Source: Lysobacter silvisoli
Lineage (GTDB): Bacteria; Pseudomonadota; Gammaproteobacteria; Xanthomonadales; Xanthomonadaceae
DNA: 64,000 nt
Direction of reading: 5' to 3'
Assembly (NCBI RefSeq): GCF_003382365.1
Contig: NZ_QTSU01000001.1
Location: forward strand, 1,116,001 to 1,180,000
A program made the translations under genes and the position numbers. Positions 24,960-34,758 of this stretch are shown piece by piece. The notes beneath the pieces were generated by a model. It was not told the DNA's origin. It saw only the letters and a list, made by a program, of their open reading frames with translations, and searched no databases. Within the stretch, counting starts at the first letter, position 1; the number at the start of each line of letters is the position of its first letter.

Positions 24960-27900
24960 ACGCCTCTGCACCGATGAGCGCAAACAACGACTATCCCATC
25001 GGCGAATTCCGCTCGGTGTTCCATGGCTCGGAACCGTTCCTTGCCGACCACGTCATTCAGGGGCAGAAGATCCTGCCGGGCATGGCGTATCTCGAGATCG
25101 CCCGTGCCGCGGTCGCGGCGTCGGCGCCCCCTGGCGATGACGCCATGCTCGTGCTGAGCGACAGCGTATTCGTCAATGCATTGACGGTGACCGGCAAGCG
25201 AACGGTCACGGTGCGCGTGTATCCGGGCAGTGCGGGGCAGTTCGGCGTCGAAGTGAGCACCGAGCAGGGCGTTCATTTCCAGACCCGCGTGTCGGTGCAG
25301 AAGACGTCCGAGTGCCTGGTCGCCAAGGGCTATGCGCCCGTGCTGGATATCGCCCGGTTGCGCGCAGAGATCACGCGCCCCGGTCCGTCGAAAGCGGCGT
25401 TCTACCAGACCTTCAGGAAGCGCGGCGTCGAACTGGGCCCGTCCCACCGCGGCGTCGAGGAGATTTTGCTCGACGGCAAGGGCGAAGGCTTGGCCACGAT
25501 CCGCCTGCCGGGCTCCTCCGCTCGCGGCATGATGATGGACGCCGGCGCGCTCGACAGCATCATCCAGAGCGGCCTCGGGCTGGTCGACAATCCCGAGGCG
25601 AACGTCGTTCCGTTCGCGGTAATCAATACCCTGGTCGTCGGCGCGCTGACGGACACGATGATCGTCCATATCCGTCAGCGCCCGGACGGCATGCACTATG
25701 TCGCCGCCGATGAGCACGGCAAGGTCCGGGTGATCATCGAAGGGTTCCAGACCCGCGAGATCGATCTGCACGCCAAGCAGGACCGTTTGAGCTTCTATCG
25801 GCCGGTGTGGAAGCAGGTGCCGCCGCCACCTGCCGACGACCTGGCGGTGCAGGTGGTGGAAGCGCGCGACGACTACGCCGCCACGACCAAGGCGGTTCTG
25901 GCGGCGGCGCAATCGCTCGCAAGCGCCAAACACACCCGCTCCGCGCTCGAACTGCACCTCACCGAGCCCGACCGCGCTACGCGCGGGCTCTGGGCCGCGT
26001 TAAAGACGGTTTCGATCGAGCATTCGCAGATCGACGTCCGCCTCAGGTCTGGAGACGCCTACCTGGCGCTGTCGTACGAGGATGCCGATGCCGATATCGC
26101 CGGCGAATTCGCATGGCGCGACGGTACCACCGCGCTGATCAGCGGCGGACTGGGTGCGCTGGGATTGCTGGTCGCGCAGGACATCGCCGAGCGCACGACG
26201 GGCAGTACCCTGATCTTGCTGGGCCGGCGCACGCCGGACGAAGCGGAAACCGCACGCATCGAAGCGCTGCGGGCATCGGGCGCGAACGTGGTTCATCGCT
26301 GCTGCGATATCGCACAGATCGATGAGATCGAAAAGATCGTCGCCGAGTATCCCGGAATCGACGTCGTGGTACATGCCGCCGGGCTCATCGACGATGCCCT
26401 GGTGATCCACAAGACCGCCGAGGCCATCGACCGGGTGTTCGCGCCGAAGGTGCAGGGCATCGAGAACCTGGATCGCGCCACGGCCGGCTGCCCGCTCGAA
26501 CTGTTCATCGCCTTCTCGTCTGTGGCCGGTGCGCTCGGCAACGCCGGGCAGTTCGACTACGCGGCCGCCAACGGATATATGGACACCTATATCGAGGCGC
26601 GTTCGGCTCGCGTTCGTGCGCAGCAGGCGCGCGGCCGCTCGATCGGCATCAATTGGCCGCTCTGGGAAGAAGGCGCGATGCGGATCGACGACGCCAGCCG
26701 CGAGACCCTCGCCCGCGCCTATGCGATCAAGCCGCTGCCGAGTGCGGAGGGCTTGAAGGCGCTGCGTCTGGCCATCGCCTCGCCACACGCCAATTTGCTC
26801 CCGCTCTACGGCCAGAAGAGCGCTCAGGCAGCCTTGTTCGCGCCTCCGAAGGCCGTAGCGGTGGATGCGCGGCCGCAGCCGCCCTCGGTCGAACTCGACA
26901 AGCTGCAGCGCGAGATCCTGCAGGAGATGCGCCTGCAAACCGCGCAACACCTGAAGATGAAACCCAACCAGATCAGCGAGACCGAAGATTGGACCAATTT
27001 CGGCTTCGATTCGATTCTGATCTCGAGCTTCGTCTCGCATCTGAACAACGTCTACGACCTGAATCTGATGCCCACGGCGATGTTCGAGGCTTCGAACTTG
27101 CTGCGCTTCAGCCAGTTCCTCGCCGATAACCATGCGGCGGAGATGAGCAGGAAGTTCGCGAGGAACGGCGCGGTGGCCGCAGCTCCCGCGGCGAGCGTTC
27201 CGACGCAGCTCCCGACGCGGCCGGCGACGGATACGGTTTCGGCTGGTGCTGCCGTGTCGCAGTTCGCACGCCGGTTCCGCGAGGCCTACCGGAACCGGTC
27301 CAGCTATCGCGAGGAAGACGTCGCCGTGGTCGGCATGAGCTGCCGCATCGCCGGCGCGAACACTCCCGATGAGTTCTGGCGGATGCTGGACGAGGCCCGC
27401 GACATGATCAGCGAGATCCCGCCGGACCGGTGGGATTGGCGCGACTACGCAGGCGTCAGCCGCTGGGGTTCCTTCATTCCCGGGATCAAGGAGTTCGACC
27501 CGCTGTTCTTCGGCATCTCGCCCGCGGAAGCGATGTACATGAGCCCGGAACAACGGCTGATGATGCAATCGGTCTGGGAATGCATCGAAGACGCGGGCTA
27601 CGGCGGCGACAGCCTCAAGGGCACCAACACCGGCATCTATGTGGGCTGCGGGCCTAGCAGCTACACCACCATGATGAGCCACCTTCCGATCGAAGCCTAT
27701 TCGGTGACGGGCACTTTGTCTTCGGTGGGGCCGAACCGGATCAGCTACCACATGGACTGGCACGGCCCCAGCAATCCCATCGACACCGCCTGCAGCAGTT
27801 CGCTGGTGGCGGTGCACCGCGCCATCGAAGCCATCCGGGCAGGGCACTGCGAGGTGGCCATCGTCGGTGGCGTGAACGCACTGCTGTCGCCGGATGTGTA

Positions 27901-29035
27901 TATCAGCTTCACCAAGTCGGGCATGTTGTGCGAGGACGGCCGCTGCAAGACCTTCTCCGACAAGGCGAACGGTTATGTGCGCGGCGAAGGCGTCGGCATG
28001 CTGATGCTCAAGTCGCTCAGATCGGCCCAGCGCGACGGCGACGACATCTACGCCGTGATCAAGGGCGCGGCCGAGAATCACGGCGGGCGAACGACGTCGC
28101 TCACCGCGCCGAATCCCAACGCGCAGGCCGCGGTGATCAAGCGGGCGATCGAGGACGCCGGGATCGACTTCCAGCGTGTCGGTTACATCGAATGCCATGG
28201 CACCGGCACCGAGCTCGGCGATCCGGTCGAGATCAGCGGATTGAAGACCGTAGCCAGGGAGCTCCTGGACGCCGATGCCGCCGCCGAAAAGCAGGTCGCC
28301 GCGCCCTGTTACCTCGGCAGCATCAAGTCCAACATCGGCCACCTGGAGTACGGCGCGGGCGTCGCCGGCATGATCAAGCTGATCCTGCAGATCCGCCACA
28401 AGAAGATCGCCAAGAGCCTGCACTGCGACGCGATCAGCCCGTTGATCGACCTCAAGCGCACCCCGTACAAGGTCGCGCAGCAAGCGGTCGACTGGGAGGT
28501 TGCGGCCGGACAGACGCGCATAGGCGGGGTCAGCAGCTTCGGCTTCGGCGGGGTGAACGCCCACGTAATCATCGAGGAGTACGTCGACCCCAGGTCCGGC
28601 CAGGAATCGGACGATGCCGACCAGGAGCAGTTGCTGGTGTTCTCGGCACGCAACGCGGAAATCCTGCACGCGACCCTGCAGGCCTATCCCGAATTCCTGG
28701 CCAGGACCGACCGAAGTACGGCCACGCTGCGGCGCATCGCCCAGACCCTGCAGACCGGCCGGACCGGCATGCAGGAGCGGGTGGCCTTCGTCGCCCGTTC
28801 GATCGACGAGTTCGACGAGCTGCTGCGGGGGTTCCTGGAGGAAAAGGACGATTTCTACCATCGCAAGGTCTACCGCGGATCCAGCAAGGCGGGAACGGGC
28901 GACAAGCTCGATATCGGCGACACCCAGGCAGGTCAGGAATTCATGCGCCGGCTGGTCGAAACCGGCGAGCTCGGGAAGATCGCGGAACTTTGGGTCACGG
29001 GCGCGAAGCTGGACTGGCGGATCCTGCGCTCGTAA
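24956..29035 (+). CDS. trans-AT PKS: DH-KR-ACP / KS
   Basis: 1359 residues. It begins almost directly with a second dehydratase (about 12-272, DHVIQGQKILPG and ALDSIIQ intact), so the DH ending the upstream protein and this one form a tandem DH pair split across two polypeptides. KR follows (about 279-600, LISGGLGALG, DYAAAN, LIDD) and then ACP (Ser686, FGFDSI, no Trp flag). A KS (about 788-1209, Cys946, ECHGTGT, NIGHL) comes next and all catalytic residues are present. The protein ends in the post-KS linker with no ACP and no obvious docking helices. The likely continuation is the ACP that opens the PKS at 37406, beyond the intervening block of trans-acting genes. The tandem DH could give one dehydration plus a double-bond shift or cyclisation; intact Asp and Gln argue for ordinary DH chemistry, but a pyran-synthase-like role cannot be excluded by eye. 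Confidence 0.95.
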
Positions 29036-29082
29036 CCGCGGCCGGCATCGGACGCGACGGCACGGAACAACATTCGGTTCTT

Positions 29083-29090
29083 GGAGAGGG
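29083..29090 (+). promoter_or_regulatory. ribosome binding site deciding the HMGS start
   Basis: GGAGAGGG lies five bases before the ATG at 29096. It favours that start over the in-frame TTG at 29081, which would overlap the site itself. Confidence 0.75.
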
Positions 29091-29095
29091 ACAGC

Positions 29096-30355
29096 ATGAA
29101 AGCAGTGGGTATTGAAGCAATGAACGTGTTCGCCGGCACGGCCTTCCTGGACGTCAGGAAGCTGGCCGAGCATCGCGGACTCGACACCACCCGGTTCGAG
29201 AACCTGCTGATGAAGGAGAAGACGGTTGCGCTGCCGTACGAAGACCCGATCACCTTCGCGGTCAACGCCGCCAAGCCCATCGTCGATGCGTTGAGTCCCG
29301 AGGAACGGGACCGCATCGAGATGGTGATCACCTGTACCGAATCGGCGTTCGATTTCGGCAAATCGATGAGCACGTACTGCCACTCGCTGCTAGGGCTGAA
29401 CCGCAACTGCCGCCTGTTCGAGATCAAGAACGCCTGCTATTCCGGCGCCGCCGGCATCCAGATGGCAGTGAACTTCGTGCTGTCGCAGGCTTCGCCGGGC
29501 GCCAAGGCGCTGGTGCTCGCTACCGACATCTCACGCTTCATGGTCGAGGAGGGCGGCGACGCGCTGACCGCCGACTGGTCGTTCGCCGAGCCCAGCAACG
29601 GTTCCGGCGCGGTGGCCATGCTGATCAGCGACCAGCCGCACATCTTCCAGGTCGACGTCGGCGCCAACGGTTATTACGGCTACGAGGTCATGGACACCTG
29701 CCGGCCCACGGTCGACGGCGACGCCGGCGATTCGGACCTGTCCCTGCTGTCCTATCTGGACTGCTGCGAGAACGCCTTCCTGGAGTACAAGAAGCGCGTC
29801 CCGGACGCGGACTTCGCCGACACCTTCACTTACCTGGCCTATCACTGCCCGTTCGGCGGCATGATCAAGGGCGCGCACCGCAACATGATGCGCAAGATGG
29901 CACGGGCCAAGCCGCAGGAGATCGAGGACGACTTCCAGCGCCGCGTCACCCCGGGCATGATCCACTGCCAGCGCGTGGCCAACATCATGGGCGCGACCAC
30001 GGCGCTTGCGATCGCCAGCACCATCGACCACGGCGATTTCGAAACGCCCAAGCGCATCGGCGCCTTCTCCTACGGCTCCGGCTGCTGCTCCGAGTTCTTC
30101 AGCGGCGTGGTCCGCAAGGAAGGCCAGCAGCGCTTGCGCGCAATGGGCATCCAGGCCCATCTCGACCGGCGCATCGAACTGACGATGGAAGAGTACGACC
30201 GTCTGCTGGTCGGCAGCAACGCCGTGCGGTTCGGCACCCGCAACGTCGTGCTCGATGCCGGCTTCATCTCCCGCGCCCGCAGTGCGATGGACAAGCCGGT
30301 GCTGTTCCTGAAGGAGATCAAGGAGTTCCACCGCGAATACGAGTGGGTGGGCTGA
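29096..30355 (+). CDS. HMG-CoA synthase homologue of the beta-branching cassette
   Basis: 419 residues, the usual size for PksG/MupH/CurD-type HMG synthases. It would condense acetyl from the donor ACP with the beta-keto group of a chain held on an ACPb, giving an HMG-like intermediate. The nucleophilic Cys114 sits in NACYSG and the conserved His250 in YHCPFGG. The start is set by the GGAGAGGG site just upstream. The stop codon overlaps the start of the ECH1 gene. Substrates are most likely the two tandem-ACPb modules at 9000-9605 and 17485-18085. Confidence 0.95.
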   Translation: MKAVGIEAMNVFAGTAFLDVRKLAEHRGLDTTRFENLLMKEKTVALPYEDPITFAVNAAKPIVDALSPEERDRIEMVITCTESAFDFGKSMSTYCHSLLGLNRNCRLFEIKNACYSGAAGIQMAVNFVLSQASPGAKALVLATDISRFMVEEGGDALTADWSFAEPSNGSGAVAMLISDQPHIFQVDVGANGYYGYEVMDTCRPTVDGDAGDSDLSLLSYLDCCENAFLEYKKRVPDADFADTFTYLAYHCPFGGMIKGAHRNMMRKMARAKPQEIEDDFQRRVTPGMIHCQRVANIMGATTALAIASTIDHGDFETPKRIGAFSYGSGCCSEFFSGVVRKEGQQRLRAMGIQAHLDRRIELTMEEYDRLLVGSNAVRFGTRNVVLDAGFISRARSAMDKPVLFLKEIKEFHREYEWVG

Positions 30356-31149
30356 TGGACGGCCGCCCTCTGGACCACGCCGAACTCACCGCGTTGCGCA
30401 TGCGTTTCGACGACGACATCGCGTATCTGCAGATCCACAGGCCCGATGCGAACAACGCGATCAACGACCGCCTGATCGCCGAGTTCGGGTGGGCCCTGGA
30501 TGCGTGCGAGACGCGCGCGAAGATCGTCGTGGTCGAGGGCTTGCCTGAAGTCTTCTGCTTCGGCGCGGATTTCGCCGAGCTGCAGGCCAGTTTCGACGGC
30601 GGCGGCGTGCCGCAGCAGAACCCAGGACCGCTGTACGACGTCTGGCGGCGCCTGGCGACCGGGCCATACGTGTCCATCGCCCATGTCCGCGGCAAGGCCA
30701 ATGCCGGCGGCATCGGCTTCGTCGCGGCCTGCGACATCGTGCTCGCCGACTCGGCGGCGGTGTTCAGTCTCTCCGAGCTGCTGTTCGGACTGATGCCGGC
30801 CTGCGTGCTGCCGTTCCTGGTGCGGAGGATCGGCTTCGCGAGGGCCAACGCCATGACCTTGTCGACTCAGCCGGTTGCGGTACAGGTGGCGCGGGAGTGG
30901 GGGCTGGTCGACGCCTACGAGGACAACAGCGACAACCTGCTGCGCAAGCATCTGCTGCGTCTGCGCAGGCTCAACAAGACCAGCGTTGCGCGCTACAAGC
31001 GCTACATGAGCGCAATCGAAACTTCCATCGGCACGGCCGAGCCACTGGCGCTGGCCGCGAATCGCGACGTGTTCTCCGATGTCGAGAACCTGCAAAGGAT
31101 ATCGCGCTACGTCAAGACCGGCCAGTTTCCGTGGGAGGGAGCCGCGTGA
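30355..31149 (+). CDS. enoyl-CoA hydratase homologue ECH1 (PksH-type)
   Basis: 264 residues from the ATG at 30355, which overlaps the HMGS stop. An in-frame GTG at 30343 lies inside the HMGS gene and is less likely. Crotonase fold is indicated by FCFGADFAEL and GKANAGGIGF, the two oxyanion-hole segments. In beta-branching cassettes this enzyme dehydrates the HMG-like branch to a glutaconyl-like intermediate. Its position directly after HMGS and before ECH2 is the standard cassette order, which supports ECH1 over ECH2. Confidence 0.9.
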   Translation: MDGRPLDHAELTALRMRFDDDIAYLQIHRPDANNAINDRLIAEFGWALDACETRAKIVVVEGLPEVFCFGADFAELQASFDGGGVPQQNPGPLYDVWRRLATGPYVSIAHVRGKANAGGIGFVAACDIVLADSAAVFSLSELLFGLMPACVLPFLVRRIGFARANAMTLSTQPVAVQVAREWGLVDAYEDNSDNLLRKHLLRLRRLNKTSVARYKRYMSAIETSIGTAEPLALAANRDVFSDVENLQRISRYVKTGQFPWEGAA

Positions 31150-31898
31150 GCGCCGAGAAAGTCGTCGACCTGCAGTTCGTCGCCCCGCAGGTCGTTCAGA
31201 TCAGGATGCAGGACCGTACGAGCAAGAACACCTTTTCCGAGGCGCTCACCGAGGGGCTGATGGGCGCGTTCGCGCAGGTCGAACGCCTGCCGGACTGCAA
31301 GGTCGTGGTGCTGACCGGCTACGACAACTACTTCGCCAGCGGCGGCACCCAGGAGCAACTGATGAATCTGTCGGAGGGCCGTGGCGCGTTCACCGACAGG
31401 GCGATCTACGGCTTGCCGTTGCATTGCCCGGTGCCGGTGATCTCCGCGATGCAGGGGCACGGCATCGGCGGCGGATTCGTGCTGGGCATGTTCGCCGACC
31501 TGGTGGTGCTGGGGAGAGAGAACATCTACACCACCAACTTCATGCGTTACGGCTTCACTCCGGGCATGGGCGCGACTTTCATCCTTCCGCAAAAGCTGGG
31601 CTTGGCCCTTGCTACGGAAATGATGCTTTCGGCGAACAACTACCGGGGTGAGGAACTACAGCAGCGCGGAATTCCGTTTCCGGTGGTGCCGCGCGACCGG
31701 GTCCTGACGCATGCGCTGGAGCTGGCGCAGACGCTGGCCGAGAAGCCTCGCGTTTCGCTGGTCGCGTTCAAGGACCATCTGAGCGCGCCGCTGCGGCAGG
31801 CGCTGCCGGCCACCATCGCGCAGGAGGTCGAAATGCATGCCGTGACTTTTGCCCAACCCGAGGTGAGGGCAAAGATCGCCACGCTGTTCGGCGCATGA
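31146..31898 (+). CDS. enoyl-CoA hydratase homologue ECH2 (PksI-type decarboxylase)
   Basis: 250 residues from the GTG at 31146, whose bases overlap the ECH1 stop. The crotonase motifs FASGGTQEQL and MQGHGIGGGF are clear. Members of this family decarboxylate the glutaconyl branch to leave a methyl or exomethylene beta-branch. The protein closely resembles the second ECH domain inside the PKS at about 8195-8920 (shared phrases such as VVLTGYD and GFTPG), so the cluster carries both a free and an embedded ECH2. Confidence 0.9.
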   Translation: MSAEKVVDLQFVAPQVVQIRMQDRTSKNTFSEALTEGLMGAFAQVERLPDCKVVVLTGYDNYFASGGTQEQLMNLSEGRGAFTDRAIYGLPLHCPVPVISAMQGHGIGGGFVLGMFADLVVLGRENIYTTNFMRYGFTPGMGATFILPQKLGLALATEMMLSANNYRGEELQQRGIPFPVVPRDRVLTHALELAQTLAEKPRVSLVAFKDHLSAPLRQALPATIAQEVEMHAVTFAQPEVRAKIATLFGA

Positions 31899-31970
31899 GC
31901 GCACAAGGCCGTTATCGCATACGAAGCTATCGACTCCCCGAATCAATGCTTACCCACAACCGAGATCGCT

Positions 31971-32210
31971 ATGAACCTTGAAGACGTTTTCGCCATCATC
32001 GTCGGCCATACCCGGGAGGTCGTGCCTGGGCTGGACGACTATGCATTCCAGTTCACGGATTCCCTGCGCGAACTTGGCGCCAACTCGATCGACCGCTCCG
32101 AAGTCGTGATGCTGGCGCTGGAATCGCTGTCGCTGAAAGCGCCGATGATCGATTTCGCCAGGGCCGAGAACATGGGCGAACTGGCAACCCTGCTGCACGC
32201 CAAGCTCTGA
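31971..32210 (+). CDS. donor acyl carrier protein of the beta-branching cassette
   Basis: 79 residues, a free-standing ACP with the phosphopantetheine Ser39 in LGANSID. It lies between ECH2 and the decarboxylase KS, as AcpK-type donor ACPs do. Its expected role is to carry malonyl that the next gene product decarboxylates to acetyl for HMGS. It lacks the Trp flag of acceptor ACPs, as expected for a donor. The upstream gap of 72 bases shows no strong ribosome site. Confidence 0.9.
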   Translation: MNLEDVFAIIVGHTREVVPGLDDYAFQFTDSLRELGANSIDRSEVVMLALESLSLKAPMIDFARAENMGELATLLHAKL

Positions 32211-32259
32211 ACCTGCGCTAAGTGAACGCGAAACGCTTCCAGGATGGACCGCTCTGAAC

Positions 32260-33498
32260 ATGCACGCCGCTGAATCCGCTCCCATCGTCGTCTCCGGAAT
32301 CGGCGTTACCGCGTCGATCGGTCAAGGCCGTCGCGCGTTCGCCGATGCGCTGCTGGCCGGCGAGCACCGGTTCGCGGCGATGCGGCGCCCCGGACGGCAA
32401 AAGCCGGCCTCGGACGGTGACGTCGCCCCGGCATTCATCGGCGCGGAGATCGCCGATCTGCGCATGCCAGATGCCGTCGCCGCTGCGAAGCTGCGCAACT
32501 TGTCCTGGTCCGCTCAGGTAGCGCTCGCGACCCTGCAAGAAGCATGGGATGACGCCGAGCTCGATGATGTCGATCCACGCCGGATCGGCCTGATCGTCGG
32601 CGGGTCGAACTTCCAGCAGCGCGAACTGGCGCTCACTCAGGCCAAGTATCAGCACCAGCCCGAGTTCCTGCGTCCGACCCACGCGATGACGTTCATGGAC
32701 ACCGATCTGTGCGGCGTGTGCAGCGAAACCTTCGGCATCCGCGGCCTGGCCATCACCGTCGGTGGCGCGTCCGCAAGCGGGCAGCTGGCAGCGATACAGG
32801 CGATCGAAGCCGTGCGTTCCGGCCAGGTCGATGTCTGCATAGCGCTGGGCGCACTGATGGATCTTTCGTACTTCGAATGCCAGGCGTTCCGTTCCCTGGG
32901 CGCGATGGGATCGGACCGCTACGCCCACCAGCCCGAGTTGGCCTGCAGGCCGTTCGACCGCGACCGCGATGGCTTCATCTTCGGCGAAGCCTGCGGAGCG
33001 ATCGTCGTGCGCCGCGCCGCCGACGCGACGCGCACGCCTTATGCCGAACTCAAGGGCTGGGCGATGGCCTGGGACGCCAACCGCAACCCCAATCCCTCGC
33101 TCGAAGGCGAAACCGCCGTGATTCGTGGCGCATTGGCGAGGGCAGGGCTCTCCGCGGATGCGATCGACTATGTCAATCCGCACGGCACCGCATCGGTGGT
33201 CGGCGACGAGACCGAGCTGGCCGCGCTGCGCGCCTGTGGCCTGGATCGCGCCCACCTCAATTCGACCAAATCGCTGGTGGGGCATGGGCTTAGCGCGGCC
33301 GGCATGGTCGAACTGATCGCCGTGATGCTGCAGATGCAGGCGGGGCGCCTGCATCCGTCGCGCAATCTGGACAGCCCCATCGATGCGGGGTTCCGCTGGG
33401 TGGGGGCGACCGCCATCGATCACGTCGTCGAGCGCGCGCTCAACATGAGCATGGGCTTCGGCGGCATCAACACGGCGATCTGCCTGCAGCGCAGCTGA
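32260..33498 (+). CDS. free-standing decarboxylase ketosynthase (PksF-type)
   Basis: 412 residues with thiolase/KS fold. The active-site Cys is replaced by Ser171 (GGASASG), while both histidines remain (NPHGTAS and SLVGHGLS). This Cys-to-Ser change is the hallmark of PksF-type enzymes, which decarboxylate malonyl-ACP to acetyl-ACP but cannot condense. The start at 32260 places it 49 bases after the donor ACP. With the preceding four genes it completes the beta-branching cassette. Confidence 0.92.
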   Translation: MHAAESAPIVVSGIGVTASIGQGRRAFADALLAGEHRFAAMRRPGRQKPASDGDVAPAFIGAEIADLRMPDAVAAAKLRNLSWSAQVALATLQEAWDDAELDDVDPRRIGLIVGGSNFQQRELALTQAKYQHQPEFLRPTHAMTFMDTDLCGVCSETFGIRGLAITVGGASASGQLAAIQAIEAVRSGQVDVCIALGALMDLSYFECQAFRSLGAMGSDRYAHQPELACRPFDRDRDGFIFGEACGAIVVRRAADATRTPYAELKGWAMAWDANRNPNPSLEGETAVIRGALARAGLSADAIDYVNPHGTASVVGDETELAALRACGLDRAHLNSTKSLVGHGLSAAGMVELIAVMLQMQAGRLHPSRNLDSPIDAGFRWVGATAIDHVVERALNMSMGFGGINTAICLQRS

Positions 33499-33528
33499 TC
33501 GACCACACATTCTTACGTACGTTCGTTC

Positions 33529-33535
33529 AAGGAGG
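33529..33535 (+). promoter_or_regulatory. strong ribosome binding site of the trans-AT gene
   Basis: AAGGAGG five bases before the ATG at 33541 is the clearest Shine-Dalgarno sequence in the window. It suggests high translation of the malonyl transferase that must serve every module. Confidence 0.75.
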
Positions 33536-33540
33536 ATTCG

Positions 33541-34752
33541 ATGAAGACCTACATGTTTCCCGGGCAGGGATCGCAGGCGCGCGGCATGGGCGGGGACCTG
33601 TTCGATGCGTTTCCGGAGCTGACCGCGAAGGCCGATGAGGTGCTCGGATACTCCATCAAGGAACTGTGTCTGGAGGATCCCCGACGCGAACTGGGCAAGA
33701 CCCAGTTCACCCAGCCGGCGTTGTATGTGGTCAACGCGCTGTCCTATTACAAGCGGATCCAGGACACGGGCGAGATCCCCGATTACCTCGCCGGCCACAG
33801 CCTGGGCGAGTTCAACGCGCTGCTTGCGGCCGAGTGCTTCGACTTCGAGACCGGACTGAAGCTGGTCAAGAAGCGTGGCGAGTTGATGAGCGAAGCCGAT
33901 CAGGGTGCGATGGCCGCCATCGTCAACGCCTCCCGCGACCAGATCGAAGCTTTGCTCAGGGAAAAAGGCCTGGCAAACGTCGATATCGCCAACTACAACA
34001 CGCCGCTGCAGATCGTCATCTCCGGCCCCACCGCCGACATCGCCGCTTGCCAGGACATCTTCCAGTTCGACCGGGTGATGTACGTTCCGCTCAATACCAG
34101 CGGCGCGTTCCATTCGCGTCTGATGCTCCCTGCAAAGCGGAAGTTCGAGGCCTTTCTAAAGAAGCGCAAGTTCTCGAAGCCGAAGATTCCGGTGATCGCG
34201 AACCTGACGGCGCAGCCGTACCCGGACGCGGCCGTGGTCGAGTACCTGTCGAAGCAGATCTCCAGCACGGTGCTGTGGAGCGACACGATCCACCATCTCA
34301 TGTCGCTGTCGGATGCGATGGAGTTCGTCGAGATCGGCCACGGCGACGTGCTCGCGAAGATGATCCTGAAGATCAAGCAGATCGCCGCGAAATCTGCCGC
34401 GGAGCAGGCGCCGCCCCCGGCACCGGTGGAGAAGAAATCGGAAACTCCGAACCCGGCGGCTGTCGTTTCGGCGGCACCGAGCGCCATCGCTGCGACCGGC
34501 AGCGCACAGACCGAATCGAATAGCGGCCAGCGCGACGATCGCTTCGCGCTCGCGGAGCAGAAGGTCGCCGCGTGGAACAGTCGCCACCCCGTCGGCACCG
34601 GTGTGAAGTCGACGGTAGCCGCGCACGGGGCGCTGATCACGCGCACCCCGGCCGTGGTGCTGTTCGGCCATCGCGCGGCGGTCTACATGGAGGGCTACAA
34701 CGGCTACTTCGACCTCGACGAGCTTTCGCTCGACCAAACTTCGGCCGCCTAA
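33541..34752 (+). CDS. trans-acting malonyl-CoA acyltransferase with C-terminal extension
   Basis: 403 residues. The first 290 or so are a complete AT: PGQGSQ near the N-terminus, nucleophile Ser87 in GHSLGEF, the KKRGELM arginine, and His191 in GAFHS. It supplies malonyl to the AT-less modules. A Pro/Ala-rich linker (about 290-345) leads to a compact C-terminal segment (about 350-395, ending GYNGYFDLDEL) that I recall from other trans-ATs but cannot assign a function. It lacks the FMN-dependent ER domain that many trans-AT clusters fuse to an AT. The next gene starts six bases after the stop. Confidence 0.93.
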   Translation: MKTYMFPGQGSQARGMGGDLFDAFPELTAKADEVLGYSIKELCLEDPRRELGKTQFTQPALYVVNALSYYKRIQDTGEIPDYLAGHSLGEFNALLAAECFDFETGLKLVKKRGELMSEADQGAMAAIVNASRDQIEALLREKGLANVDIANYNTPLQIVISGPTADIAACQDIFQFDRVMYVPLNTSGAFHSRLMLPAKRKFEAFLKKRKFSKPKIPVIANLTAQPYPDAAVVEYLSKQISSTVLWSDTIHHLMSLSDAMEFVEIGHGDVLAKMILKIKQIAAKSAAEQAPPPAPVEKKSETPNPAAVVSAAPSAIAATGSAQTESNSGQRDDRFALAEQKVAAWNSRHPVGTGVKSTVAAHGALITRTPAVVLFGHRAAVYMEGYNGYFDLDELSLDQTSAA

Positions 34753-34758
34753 CCGCTC

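Noticed and set aside
24990-25770. Pyran synthase instead of a second DH
   Set aside because: Both the HxxxGxxxxP motif and the Asp/Gln pair are intact, so DH is the safer call; kept only as an alternative.
26000-29383. Antisense open frame of about 1100 codons, and the similar one at 36464-40021
   Set aside because: Shadows of the DH-KR-ACP-KS gene and of the ACP-DUF2156-lyase gene; no start context and no protein family signature.
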